Positions 25,785 to 37,629 are shown, counted from the stretch's first letter. The stretch: 64,000 nt of DNA from Eumeta japonica (GCA_005406025.1 BGZK01000002.1:62001-126000); one strand, 5' to 3'. Program-made: numbers and translations. Notes: generated from the letters alone by a model not told the origin.

Positions 25785-26249
25785 GCGGGAACGGAGAATA
25801 TCACGTTTTTCTTTTCAATTTCACCGCCTCTATTGGTTAGTGTATATATTTCAGCTTTATTCGTGTTCGTACTCATCATACAACCGGTCACGATAATTAG
25901 AACTATACCTGGAATGTGACACTCCCTCCCTCGTCTCATCTCATGTTCTTTGTACGTCTACGCTCCTCAAGCGTCAGTACGTCAGTATCTTATGCGCAGA
26001 TTGTTGATATCACACTTCTCAGTTGCCTAACTATCGTGACCGGATGCTACGAATTCCATGATCGGAAAATATCTTATGGCGTTGGGCCAGTATTCCGCGT
26101 GGCGATTTTTAAAACTTGCATGAAGCTCGCGTCATAAAACCCGTCGAAAGACTTTGTTGTGCAATATGTATTGGAATATATACGAAATATATACGAAACT
26201 ATTGTATTGATGATTAATTGGTATTTTACGATCGTTTCAAAGAAACAGA

Positions 26250-27458
26250 CGCGACCATCTGCACTACTTCTCACGTGGTAGTGCCGTCGTGATCCTCGTC
26301 AGAGAAAATACTTGGGACATTCATATATTCAAGGCAGACCTCCTTTAGCTGTATTCAATACTATCGTTGTTGAGTTAAGGCAAGACGGAAATAAAATTTT
26401 CAATTAATTTCCAATGTTTAAAACCAGTTATTATGAGTTACTATACAGACTAGAAGCTGGCTACTTGTCTAAGCTATTGACCTAATTTATCTAATAATTA
26501 TTAATGTGCATTAGGTTTACGATATTAAGTTTACGATACTTTAAAATTTATATCTGCAAATGAGTCCTGCGTTGCAGAGATTATTTGCTCGTCTCTTATA
26601 TCTGTGCTAGAGGTACTTTGAATAAATTGAGATTGTCCTCGATCGGAAAAGTATCAGTAATTTTTAATAACCTCGATGTTAGTGTCGGATTATCAGTTTG
26701 TTGCATTTTAACATTCTAAAGTAAATGTATTGCCTCACTTCGAAAATGTAAAACTTGGTCATGATTAAGTTTTTTAAGTGAAGGCAAAAAAGCTGTGAAA
26801 ATTGACAAATGTCATTTTTCAATGAGTTAATATTACTAAAATTATCATCGACATTAGTCACGACATTGGACGCCATTACACGCAGAATTTATGGTCATAC
26901 CAGAAACTACCGATGCATAAGAGCAGATAGCAAAATATTTGAAGTTAAGGCAAACTCAATACCTCGGTGGTGTTGATGGAAAGCATATTAGCATCAAGAA
27001 CCCTAAGAACATTGGATCATCGTATTTGCATTACAAAGTTCAGTTTTATCGCTTTATTGGCTATTGAAGATGCAGAATCTTGATTTGTCTATGTGAATGT
27101 GGAGTGGATATGGAAAAGAATGTGAGCAGTCTGTGCTTAAGAAGAGTATATTTTGGAAAAAAAAAGGAAAACTTTTTTTAAAATCTACCTTGGTCATTCT
27201 AGGTCATTCATTACGGCTAATGAAGACGTCATGCCATTATGTTTATTGGGGATGAAATCTTAAGATTACAGCGGCACTCAGTTTACGATAATTTTTAAGA
27301 GAATTTTTAATTGTCGTTTGATAAGAGCAAGAAGATATATGGAATATGCTTTTCAGATACTAAATAATAAATGGAGAATTCATCTCGCGCTGGACGTCAA
27401 AATAGAAACAACCCTTTTAATTGTAAAATCGTGTGCGGTATTGTATAACTTTATATGA
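26250..27458 (+). pseudogene. HARBI1-like transposase pseudogene
   Basis: Fragments in changing frames follow the order of the PIF/Harbinger DDE nuclease. Near 26370 is VELRQDGNKIFN, a stop, then YYELLYRLEAGYLSKL. Near 26560-26640 is SPALQRLFARLLYL and LNKLRLSSIGKVSVIF. From 26891 is VIPETTDA, a stop, then GGVDGKHISIKNPKNIGSSY, which includes the DGKH motif with the first catalytic Asp. After a frameshift comes LLAIEDAES, later MFIGDEILRLQ with the second catalytic Asp (GDE motif). The last stretch is open: NCRLIRARRYMEYAFQILNN to VLYNFI, ending in TGA at 27456-27458. The residues after the first block are interrupted by unrelated-looking sequence at about 26690-26880. The gene cannot make a functional enzyme. 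Confidence 0.8.
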
Positions 27459-27943
27459 GCGGTTTTAGTTATGTAAATAAAAATACTATAATACTATTTC
27501 ATAATTTACAGACTAGACGGAGGACGGAAAGCTAATTCTATTACATCTCAACTTGTTAATTACTTTCAGACAACAAATAGTTCTGTATTGTAGCAAAATA
27601 AAGCAATTACTGAATAATTATTACAAAAGAAAATATGTGATAGTTCAAGCAATTGGATATAACACTTGTATAAAAATAAATTATGTTTGGTTACATACCG
27701 TTTTTTTCCTTATTTTCCATTTCATCAAAACCTGGTTTTAAAATGCAATAAACATCTTTGCGTGTTGTTGTTGTACAGCTTTTAATTTTATATAGATCAA
27801 TACTTTTATCCCATAATCCCGATTTATTATGTAATAAATTAATCAAAATCTATATATTAATATTTGATATTGCTGAGATATCGCTGAGAAGCGATAAAAT
27901 TCTTGCGATGAATGAACACATTACGTGTACACAGCCAGTACAA

Positions 27944-28103
27944 TACAACGCACGAAACTCTGCCGCTCTGAATTACTTACGAATGATATAATGCGCAGGT
28001 ATTACGCTCCCCGACCCTTCTTTTTTCTTCGCCGCGTATCTATTTTACGCCATTGCGACGCTTTCGTGACCAACTTTACAGTGGCAGAGTTTCGTGCGTT
28101 GTA
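27944..28103. repeat. 160-bp inverted-repeat unit inside the Harbinger right end
   Basis: Perfect 21-bp arms at 27944-27964 and 28083-28103 (core ACAACGCACGAAACTCTG) enclose about 118 bp. This could be a small MITE inserted near the Harbinger end or a subterminal structure of the element itself. Confidence 0.65.
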
Positions 28104-28142
28104 CAGTAGTAGGTAGGGGTATTCCGCAGCGAGAAAATTCCA

Positions 28143-28163
28143 GCCGTGTGAACGTACCGTTAG
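28143..28163 (-). repeat. right terminal inverted repeat of Harbinger element
   Basis: Complement of the left end at 25764-25784 with one mismatch. Confidence 0.7.
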
Positions 28164-28600
28164 GGAGGACTGTTAGTACATTTTTCTATCATGTGAGTAC
28201 ATTTTGCTTCATTGGTACTTATGAGTGCTGTAAAGTTAAAGTTAACCGAGTGATAGGTGGTTTGTTAGAATTATATAGTATTATATTTCAAACATAGAGT
28301 TGTTTTCATGTTACTAAATATATGCGAATGAAGCTTCAAATGAAATATCTCTATAAGAAATAAATTTATGTAGAATATTTCGACAATTATTAAATAAAAA
28401 AACTTATATGAAAACCTATACAACACATAATATGAAATATAAAACAGCGCCAACTTGCACAAGATGTCTAGATGATATCTAAAATAAGACAAAATTTTGC
28501 ATACTTTCGCCGTTATCTGATAAAATAGAAATGGGATTAATTATGTTAAGATTCAATTTAAATATTATTTGGGCGAGACTGAACGTTCTTATATTTAAAC

Positions 28601-29095
28601 TAGCTTCCGCCCGCGCCTCCGCCTGCGCCTCCGTCCGCGTGGACATAGAATGAATTCCTTCATCTCATATATCGACCGATTAAGATCTTAATTATGATTT
28701 CATTTACTATCCCATTCTCGGTTCTAGACCCGGTCCTGCTCTCGATGCCAATTAGTCTCACTGTAAATACCTATCGCGGTCCCGCTTTTGATTGCGAATC
28801 CGGTTTCGACCTATCCTGATATTACCGCTTATTTCGATGCCGATCATGCTCTTGATTCCAATTTTAGTTCCACATTCGATTCCGACCGTGGTTTCCTTCG
28901 CGATTTCGACCTCTTCCCATTTAGGCTTTCGATTTTGATCTTTGTCCCTTTTGCAATTTCCATTACGCTACCGGATACGGTTCCGACTAGGAAGGAGGTA
29001 GCATCAGAATTAAATTTAGGCTATATTATTCAGAGATAGTGCAGCTTTTTTATAAGTCGCATAATTGTTAGAATCTCTAAAATAGCAGAAATATG
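28601..29095 (+). mobile_element. SINE-like element with hexamer zone
   Basis: A head related to ACTAGCTTCCGCCCGCGCC at 28601 carries short internal repeats (CGCCTCCGCCTG...). The GATTYC-type hexamer zone runs from about 28715 to 28995. The conserved block GGCTATATTATTCAGAG with GTGCAGC follows at about 29018-29047. The plus-strand frame at 28788-29039 is a by-product of the hexamers. The 3' end is poorly defined. Confidence 0.6.
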
Positions 29096-29789
29096 CAGCT
29101 GACGCCAGAGCAAAATATTTATAGTCTATTCTACTCAAGGAGCAACTTATTTATGGATAAATTTTTAGAATCAGTTTAGTAATTTTGTTTATTAATACGA
29201 ATACGCGGAGGAATTCAGAGACTAACAGGAATTTTTTTTTCTAGAAACTATCCTGTTTGTGGGCACAACATATCACAAGTTTTATAGTAATGGGGTGAAT
29301 GGTTTAGGCACACAAAGAAGATTAACAAAATGTACACTGATTTAATACATTACACAACCCTACTTGACCTTCAACTAATTGCGAAAGACGCGTCTCGCCA
29401 TTTTTAATAAGCAATACTTGTATCAAAATAATCGTACCTCGCTCTGTAAAAAGTTTCATACAAAAGTCAACCTTCTTTTACTCTAAGAGTGTATTTCGAA
29501 AAATTATTTCTTATAGTGTCTTTACAGTATACAAACCATCACATAATAAAATTTAATTTCTAACGGACTTACAATTTCGGAAGCGTCTTAGCGCATGAAT
29601 CGATGAGTCGCTTTTCTCCAATTATAAATATAATGTTTTCGTTTTACAATATTTAATAAACTTTTCTATCAATTAATACATTGTATAAAACAAACACCTT
29701 ATCTATGATGTTTTTATACTGAATCTTAGGTAAGGCTTTATTTATCCCAATGTTAAGATATACGATCCCGCAATCGTTTTATTTCCGAT
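29096..29789. other. AT-rich non-coding stretch
   Basis: Nothing recognised. Confidence 0.4.
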
Positions 29790-30050
29790 TGATGGTTTTG
29801 AACCTTAAGCTTTCCACGCCGGCCCAGCGCGGATTGGGAGCTGTTGGAGACTATCGTCACCAAAGCGGTAACAATGCTCGCGACCAACAATTTAAGGTGC
29901 TCTCCGAGGCACGGAACTCGTGGTTTACGTAGACTCTAGGTAAAAACTTATTGATCGATTCTGATCTGGTCAGGATCGAACCTGACACCTTCCGATCTGA
30001 GTCCGAGTCTCGGACATCGAGCTACCACCGTTCCATACTGATTACACTAT
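29790..30050 (-). mobile_element. tRNA-derived SINE
   Basis: On the minus strand a tRNA-like head carries an A-box-like TGGTAGCTCGATGT (30027-30014) and a B box GGTTCGATCCT (29982-29972). After the head comes GTGCCTCGGAGAGCACC (about 29912-29896) and GTTGGTCGCGAGC, typical of a lepidopteran SINE family. The plus-strand frame at 29750-29932 overlaps it and is not a gene. The 3' limit is approximate. Confidence 0.65.
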
Positions 30051-30135
30051 TTGTTTTCATAAGAATTTATAGAGTAATATACTCTGTCAGAAAAACATAT
30101 CAAAATTTAATTTGGTAAATTTATTTTGCTTTTGC

Positions 30136-30171
30136 TAATGTAAACAATGTATATATACATTGTTTACATTA
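30136..30171. repeat. perfect 36-bp palindrome
   Basis: Half-site TAATGTAAACAATGTATA is followed directly by its exact complement. There is no spacer. It could be a very short foldback or a protein-binding palindrome. Confidence 0.8.
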
Positions 30172-30235
30172 CCTATAATCATAATAAAACACAAAATATT
30201 ATGACTCATAAGTCTGCCTTTTTTACGTTGTAACA

Positions 30236-30965
30236 GGACATACAGATAGACAAACAGACAGCAGCCTATCATTTGCAGAATTACAAATTCTTACTGTATA
30301 TCAACTTTCATTAACATCGGTGAAACTTTTTTCTATTAAGTTTTCATTTTAACCAACTTGCATCAACTTTGCATCGGTGAAATAAATTTTGAAAGAACAT
30401 AGATATACACAGCTTATCATTTGAGCAATTTTCTGATTGTACAACAATTTTCATCATGATCGGTCACTCCGTTCTTAAATAATAAAAAGACATACAGTCA
30501 GACAAACGGACATACAGAGACAGAGTACCTGTCCTGTACTCAATCACATGTTCTTACTGTGGACTATTTCTCATTATAATCGATGAAACATCTTTTAAGT
30601 TATAATAGAACATACAAACAGATAAAGACACAAAAAGACAAACAGTAATAATTGTAACATTTCTTTTTAAAGTCGGTAAAACATTTTTTAAATTATAAAA
30701 GAACATACAGGCAGACAGAGTAACCTATAATTTGTGCGTTCTTACTGTTGGTACACCATTTTTTGTCAAGATCGGTCAAACCATTCTTAAGATAAGAAAA
30801 GCATACAGACATGTAAACAGACAAACAGTAGCATATCATGTGAACAATCACACGTTCTTACTGTATATAAATTTTTAACACGATTAGTCAAGTTATACTT
30901 GAGATATGAAAGGACATACAGGTAGACAGACATAAATTTTAAAATTGGTAGAGTTGGGGTCGGTT
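30236..30965. repeat. degenerate tandem array with ACATACAGACAG-type units
   Basis: About seven units of roughly 95-150 bp each begin with a form of GGACATACAGACAGACAAAC, then ATCATTTG, a TTCTTACTGT block, ATTTTCAT...ATCGGT and AAACATTTTTTAAATTATAA. The unit resembles the 3' end of lepidopteran SINE-like repeats, so the array may have grown from such a tail. Non-coding. Confidence 0.65.
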
Positions 30966-31559
30966 AGTCTTAAAAGGAAGATTTAACACAAAATTTTACA
31001 AAAAAAATGAATGTGCAGACAGACGCTACTGGTAGTACAGATTTAAGATGTTTGACCAGTAGAGTGAAATAAGATAAAATGGAGACGTTAATGTATTTAA
31101 TAGCTTTTCTCATTTAAGATAATTAAACAATGAAAAGAAAACTATATTGCATATGTAATACAGTTTTATCATCATTCTTTATATAAACATCATATTCTTC
31201 TACATGCTTAATAATAAATTTATTTTTTTCATTTCTTTCGTAATTTCCTTAGTTTTCTTTATTAGTGAATGTATTTTTGCATCTGGGCGGATTGTTTACT
31301 AACGAAGGTAAGTATGAAGAACGTATTTAAATGACAACAAAAACGTCGAGAATGAACGAATGAGGTCTTACGTGGTGGTAGGTAATAGTAAAAATACTTC
31401 TGGAAAATATTTTTCTCTGACTACAATAGAATTGTAAGTAGTAAAAGTTGGTGGTTGTAGAAAGGGTATGAAATAAGAAATACTTAATGTAATGGAAATA
31501 TGAATCCGTGCCGAGTATGTGTAGGATGTTAATGAAAAGCAGATGGAGGAATGGTGGCA
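30966..31559. other. non-coding stretch
   Basis: No gene supported. The minus-strand frame 31327-31560 overlaps sequence that seems to belong to the LINE tail at 31560 and is not a host gene. Confidence 0.35.
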
Positions 31560-31770
31560 CGGAGTACAGTCCGGTTGAAAAGATTAGACTAGAGTAGAAA
31601 AAGACTTGATGAGTGGGGCTGGTTTATGAAAAGATTGGATGAAAAAAGGTTGATAACAGAAATCTATGGAGTGAACGCGCTGATTGGGTTTAGAGGAAAA
31701 GGGGCGAGGGGCGTTTTATACAGAAATATGTGCGTAGGCCAATAAGTGTTTATTAACAGGCGGCATATAG
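31560..31770 (+). pseudogene. LINE ORF2 C-terminal remnant
   Basis: In the plus strand the frame reads around GWFMKRLDEKRLITEIYGVN, followed by a glycine/arginine-rich GFRGKGARG. This matches the order WFGHVERMDE..RLTKEIY...GRGRPR seen at the ends of non-LTR reverse transcriptases. It is short, shifted and lacks catalytic motifs. The clade cannot be set from this piece. Confidence 0.5.
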
Positions 31771-33173
31771 TAATAAACACAGGCCGATGAGCTCAATTAA
31801 AATGACGAAACTTTAGGTATTCAAAACCGACGAGCTACCTTGAAACTATTAATAAAAGCCTGTTAAGTAAAACAGGCATGTTAATATCGTGCAATTGTAT
31901 CTGGAATAAGTGGGGACAAGGCGCTTATGTGTGTGTGACGCAATATCGTTGATTGAGCAATTAGACGTCGTATGTTCTTCGTCATCACGTAATGAACGCA
32001 TTTAAACTCGTTAACTTTAAATCTAAAGAATAGTTGAAGTTGCAACAAGCTTTTTTTTCATATACTTAATTCAACCAAAACATACTCGACAATAGTCATC
32101 ATTTACGTGTCTGTCTACATATATACGGATATACTAACGTTCCGTTTTGACCTTTCAGTTTGCGGAGCATTAAAAAGCTTAAAAATATACTTTTGTAGCC
32201 TCGTGACTTCTCTGGCGCGTGGCCGCGGGTGATTTTATCGTGCTGTCGACTTTTATAGAAACATCATACAGTCATGTGGTCTAAGCTTTCTTTATGTTTA
32301 TATAATATGCCTTTATTAAACAATTTTTCATGGATGATATTTTATATCGAGCGGCCGTGGATGCATGTCAACGTAATCTGTGTAATGATTATTCAATTTA
32401 TATACACGTAAATGATATAAAAATAAAATTATATATTCATGCTGCCCTTGTAATTTTGAACAAACGATATTTTAAGTTCATATCTTCTACCTTATTCCGA
32501 TCTTTAGATTTATCAAGAGTATTATCTTGCAGGTATGCCACGTCACGCTGGTGACTATAGAGTGCGCGCGCGCGAATATTATTGTTTTGTCGTAATATAC
32601 CAAACTTATTTATTATTTATTTTTATGCTTCCCCGATTTCCACTAATGATTATAAAGTTACAAACACGTAATGAAATATAAATTACTCTAGACAAGTCTT
32701 CGTAAATGTACATAAGGCAATCACACACTCCCCAATATTTATGAATAATGATATTTAGTAATAAATTATTAATCAAACGACCACTTTAGTTCAAGTACTA
32801 AGTATAAAATGACATAAAAAAAAACATTAATAATGTCTGTAAATTTTATAATTGTTTCGTAAATTTTTGAGTGTATTTTAACTTTCCGTTATGGAAATTG
32901 ATTTTTTTTTATAAAATTTCGAGTTGCCTACTAATTTTACCCCGATTTTCAAAAATAGATTTTTCACTATATCTTCACGTTTTAGAATTCTATGACTTTT
33001 TTTCGAACATTTCCCGAGTTATAATTTTTGAACGGATTAACCGATCGGAATGCAGTTTGCGATGTTCGAAAGGAATTCACTCAACTTACTCTTCCTGAAA
33101 CTTCGAAAATTGAGTTCATAAAAAATATTTTTGGACCACTCAATCGATCGATATCAAAATCTAATCAGGTCTT
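31771..33173. other. AT-rich non-coding stretch
   Basis: No supported gene. A short (CG)n tract lies near 32563-32573. Confidence 0.4.
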
Positions 33174-33245
33174 TCTCTCAAACAGAAGCATTGACTGCCG
33201 CAAATTGCATAAAAATTGCGGCAATCAATGCTACTGTTTGAGAGA
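33174..33245. repeat. long hairpin (about 32-bp arms)
   Basis: Arms at 33174-33206 and 33214-33245 are complementary with two mismatches and one bulge; the loop is about 7 nt. The arm begins TCTCTCAAACAG. Size and imperfect pairing resemble a miRNA precursor or a small foldback element; no RNA evidence is available here. Confidence 0.75.
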
Positions 33246-35415
33246 ATGGTGATTTGTGTAAGAGAAAAATTGTTGGAGATAAAGTTGAAAAGTGTTTTTT
33301 TTACAATATTTTATGAATTGCTCTGTCGACAGACACCGACATCTTTTCAGTTACTATGCTTAAAAAAACACCGTCGATCGTCACTAAATTCATCAAAATC
33401 GGTTTATTTGTTCAAGAGATATTTTAAGAGAAATATTTCTCATAAAGTGTTTTTTTTTTTATTGTTTATTAAACTACTATGCCCATAAATTCCAATATAT
33501 AACCAGTTACTTTCTTTTAAAAATAACGTCGATCGACTCAATTTGTATCTAAATCCGTGGGTTCGTTCGAAAGATACGTTTAATGAAACATACGAAAAAG
33601 GCTTTATCAAAAATGTTCGTTTTTCAAAGATGTTAGGTACTCAGTAATGTATATGTGATTATATATAAAAATTGTATCCGATGCCAAGAAGCTGATCAAA
33701 ATTAAACAACGTGTTCCAAGGATATTGTACTCAAAAATAAAAAAAAAATGCGGTTTTTTAATACATATAGATTTTTCAATTGCAAGAGCTTAAAACATAA
33801 TAAAATTATATCTTTGAACTCAGAGAGCTTGATAAAACAATAAATTCGATCTTTTGAGCATGATGAGCTCAATAATTAATTGCTTTTTTTTTAATTTTTG
33901 CACTTTGAACTAGGAAGTAGTAAAAAGTTCCAAGTATGACCTAAAGGTTTAAACTCTTCCAAAATTTTGGGCTCAATAACTCAAAGACAATCGTTACAAT
34001 TCAAGTTTAAAAACACATTGATAAATATCATAGCGAAAAGTTTCAATGAGGGCCCGTATGATCAACTGTTTTACAGATTTTTTTTAACGTCATCACATGA
34101 CTAATTTTAAAATTTCTTTATATTTACATTATCCAGGCAGTTTGTTCATTCAACTTTTATCCAAAGATAATATTTTACGGAGATATTTTAATGCATTTTA
34201 AGTAAGTCTGAAAAAAGCCCACATTTATGATATTATTGTGTTTTGCTATTTAAATTCGTTTTAATTTCAAACGTAAATCCTATAAGCCCGTAGTGTTAAA
34301 ATTGCATTGCGACGTTGCTCTCGTTCTATTAATAAATTGTCCGTGCGCCAAAAACTATTAAAAGACTTCGAAAAAATTATCTGATACGGATTTCACAAAA
34401 GAGGTGAGCATTTCCTTAAATACTGCGACGTTCGTGAGTAGCTATGGAGGTGTTACCGTGACTGTCTAGAATGGGTTATTTAAAACGTCCACTGACGCCG
34501 AAATAATAGCGTCGAGTTTGTATAGCCTCACTGCAAAGTCGCCTCTACAGTCTTCTTTTTCCATTTGGAAAGACTTGGAACTTCCACCGTCCGCGGTCCA
34601 GTGCGTGGTGGAGGCTGTTCGTCGATACTTCGTCGCGGCGGTGACGTTCGTGACCTGTCGCTTTTAACGTGTTCCCCAAGGCAAGAAGCGGTTAGAATTG
34701 ACTTTTCTAATGACCAATTGGTCCATGGTTCTACTTTGAATCCAGTATCTTTCGGTTCGAAACAACACTTTTAATAGTGAATTTATGAATAGTCAATTCT
34801 GATACGCAAGAATATAAAATAAACATAAATGAATAACCGTTTTAATGTAAAATACGAAAGGGATTACACGCCATGGAGAGTGATAATGTAAGGAAGAAAG
34901 CTCAAAGGAGTCCATATATAGATGTTTATTCCAGTGTTGGATTGAAAAACAACTATTAGTCATTAAAAAAAGTTAGTAAAAAAAGTTTGTAATTGTAAAT
35001 CAATAAATACCATTTACGCAATCGAAAAACAAATTGCAATTAAATTTGCTAAAGCTGTGATGTTAAAATCGGAAAAAAATCGTGATTTTCTTTTATAATT
35101 ATTCTTATTACTGTATGTACATTTATTTATTGTGTATATTTCGTAGTCCTTTACTTCGTCGTCACTGGGAGCAAAAAAAATCCCTATCACGCCAATTTGT
35201 ATCATGAGTTTAGCCTGTATTTTTATGTTTTCGATTCCATTTCTTAAGTTACCTGTATTATAATGCCCGGAATTGTTGATATAGCTTATCACCGACGGTG
35301 TTTGTTTTCGTTATAACCTAAGAGTTTTAGGTACAGTTTTAAGTGGATATCTAGTTCGCTTGCCTTACAAGATTCTTGCGCCAGAGTACTAGTCAGAGAT
35401 CTGGAGTCATATTAC
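33246..35415. other. AT-rich non-coding stretch
   Basis: No gene supported. The region 34440-34780 is less AT-rich and open on both strands (plus frame 34565-34774), but I recognise nothing and cannot choose a strand. Confidence 0.35.
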
Positions 35416-35528
35416 CTCTTTATTGGCTTGTCTGATTTTCGTGGCGCTAAACACGTTTAAAATCCAGTAGCGAATAGGCGACGCGTTGACGTCCACGATG
35501 TGCTTCGGTGGCCAGATCTTCGGTTCAG
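35416..35528 (-). CDS. probable internal coding exon, unrecognised protein
   Basis: On the minus strand TATATACAG (acceptor, AG at 35530-35529) precedes 113 bases ending AAAGAG, then GTAATA (donor, GT at 35415-35414). Two bases complete a codon, then 37 codons stay open; the exon would run from intron phase 2 to phase 0. The frame includes PKIWPPKHIVDVNASPIRYW and ends KIRQANKE. The composition is higher in GC than the flanks. The polypyrimidine tract before the acceptor is weak. I recognise no family and see no definite partner exon nearby, so this rests on splice signals and open frame only. Confidence 0.4.
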
Positions 35529-35939
35529 CTGTATATAGACATCATTTACTTGCTAATCTATCACTTGCTCCATAGCTTTGGAGAACTATCGCGTTCCTGA
35601 TTTCGGTTTCAATTTTTAATTAGCTGCCAGTAGAAATATATTTATAGAGCGAAGAAATTCCAACCGATATCCATCAACTCTTTATAGTTAAACAAACATC
35701 ATTGCCACTATATTTCTTTACAATGAAGGGTAGAAGTACTCGTAAGTTACGTGACAGATTTTTACACACGCTAATCAATCTTATGACGCAACACCAAAGA
35801 ATTAACGCAACTGTTGATGTTTAAGGATCACGTTTAATTTCTTACAGTCCAGATGTGATTTATGATCTGAATGTGTTGTGAATGATTATTTTCATGTATT
35901 TCCTGTCACCGTTATACTAAGCTCTAAATAACCGCACAG
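35529..35939. other. AT-rich non-coding stretch
   Basis: Nothing recognised; would be intron if the exon at 35416-35528 is real. Confidence 0.35.
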
Positions 35940-36160
35940 CGCTAGAGCGCGTACGTGACGGACGTGACGCTGTCTCGTGACGCTACAAATAGTGTCACGG
36001 GTTCATGTGAACACACGTGATCGTGAGCGCGGACGACCTCGGTGCCCGTACTGATGCACAGGCATGGGTGATTCACGTCGCTAAATATAAAACTTGGCCG
36101 GGCGCGCGACCGCGGGCCGCTGGTCGGCGACAGTTACGTTGTTACGTCACTTATTCCTGT
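35940..36160 (+). promoter_or_regulatory. CpG-rich candidate promoter with TGACG cluster
   Basis: TGACG half-sites occur at 35956, 35965 and 35978, a reverse one at about 35994, and a TACGTCA site at about 36143. An ACACGTG E-box-like site is near 36013. A possible TATA element (AATATAAAAC) lies at about 36083-36092, with GC-rich sequence and GACAGTTACG near 36129 downstream. The order fits a plus-strand core promoter, and CCTGTAAATA near 36157 could be a splice donor. No ATG-led coding frame follows, so any exon would be untranslated. Confidence 0.35.
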
Positions 36161-37629
36161 AAATAAAGTTTTTGTAAATTTAATTTCGATAATAAAATTC
36201 AATATTTAATTCATTGAAGAAAAAAAAACTACGATTTAACTTTTCTTGATAATGGTATTTTAGTATAACACATTTTAATACACCTTATAAAAAAATATTT
36301 AGTATATGCATAAACCTTAATCTAATTTTAATTTATAGATATGAAGTTTCATGTGTAGTGACAAGAAAATTCTATGTAAAATTCAATAATATTTTATAAT
36401 ATAACACTTACAACATCATTTTAAATATGTTGACGGTCGTTAAAAAATTTGTTTAAAAATAATTTCGATAAATATTTAATTCTTTAAGTTTAATAAACTT
36501 TACATTTGTAACGTGATTTCTGTACTCCTTTCGTGTACTCATTACAAAAATTGTTGCTTAATAGCTTTTAAATAACTATAAACGTAGCGAGGGCTTCGAC
36601 GTTGAGACTGGTCGGAATATACTTTAACGACACCTAATATTCGAGGGTCCCCATTTATATGACCGCGGCGAAATCGAAAGTATTTACATCCGTTGCTATG
36701 TTCCTCCGTAGTTACTAAACTCACAAGCCGATTTTGAGGAGGTATATGTGGTTAGATTTGTCTTGGCGCCGCGAATGTCACTGGGTATATTGAAATTATA
36801 AAAAATCAAAATGACGGATTTTCGCCCCCAAATTCATAAATCAAAATATTGAAATTAATTTTCTAACGTTTTCCTTGACGAATTTCAATTTATTATCCTA
36901 CTGCGCGAAAGCAAAGATAGGGTTACGCTTTTTACATACATATCGTCATGTATGTATGCAGGATTCCATACCCTCGAACTATACCAACGGCTAAATGGAT
37001 TTTGATCAAAGAGGTGACTATCGATTCATTTGAACCATGCAGTAATTGTGGTCTAGGCTTTACTTTTATAAAAACAGAATGGCGGTTGTAAAATACAAAA
37101 TGGCAGTAGAAATGATAAAAAAAAATGCATAACTTATTGAGTGATATGTTATTGAATAGATTAAAATCAAAATTATGTATATTAAACCAGTTTACGGCAA
37201 TAAGCTCTGTTTAAGAATTACATTAATCGAAATTACATTAATGAATTAATTGAAAGTTTAAATTAACAATATATCAATAAAGGAAATTTATCGCGATTAT
37301 TACAAGACATTACAAACACCGTTAGTAACGAGAAAGCAATTCTAGTATATTATTAAAATAGAACTAAAAAGTAGTAAATAAAAAAAAAATAACAAAAATT
37401 TAAAAGAACTCTACTCTGTAAAAATGAATTAAAAATATGGAAACTAGACGATGTAAAAAACGTACACGTGCCACCCGCCTCCGAGAGTAGGTTGTTCGAG
37501 ACATTGTCATCGATTCTCATGCCACTTGTGATAACCATTGTTAGAAGCCGCCAGTTGCATTTAGTCGGCGTGGGGTCTGATTCTAACTGTTAAGTCCCTC
37601 AATTCGAAATAAAAATATTCTAGAAGGGT
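36161..37629. other. AT-rich stretch with a doubtful terminal exon
   Basis: A minus-strand frame at 36724-36542 (60 codons) has balanced codon usage and ends in TAA; it could be a last exon, but I recognise no protein and the acceptor is weak. The rest has nothing recognisable. Confidence 0.3.

Larger units (their letters stand above)
25764..28163 (+). mobile_element. PIF/Harbinger DNA transposon, degenerate
   Basis: The ends at 25764-25784 and 28143-28163 are 21-bp inverted repeats with one mismatch; the shared core is GGTACGTTCACACGGC. Between them lies a broken HARBI1-like transposase on the plus strand (26250-27458), as expected for this superfamily. The usual 3-bp TWA target duplication is not clear: TAA lies inside the left end and TTA inside the right end. 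I found no convincing Myb/SANT accessory ORF. The element is about 2.4 kb and dead. Confidence 0.65.

Noticed and set aside
29930..30050. Possible tRNA gene (A and B boxes)
   Set aside because: The SINE body follows directly and a cloverleaf acceptor stem is not formed; a tRNA-derived SINE is the better call.
30236..30965. Possible CRISPR-like array from repeated ACATACAG motifs
   Set aside because: Units are diverged, spacing is irregular and the context is eukaryotic; it is a degenerate tandem repeat.
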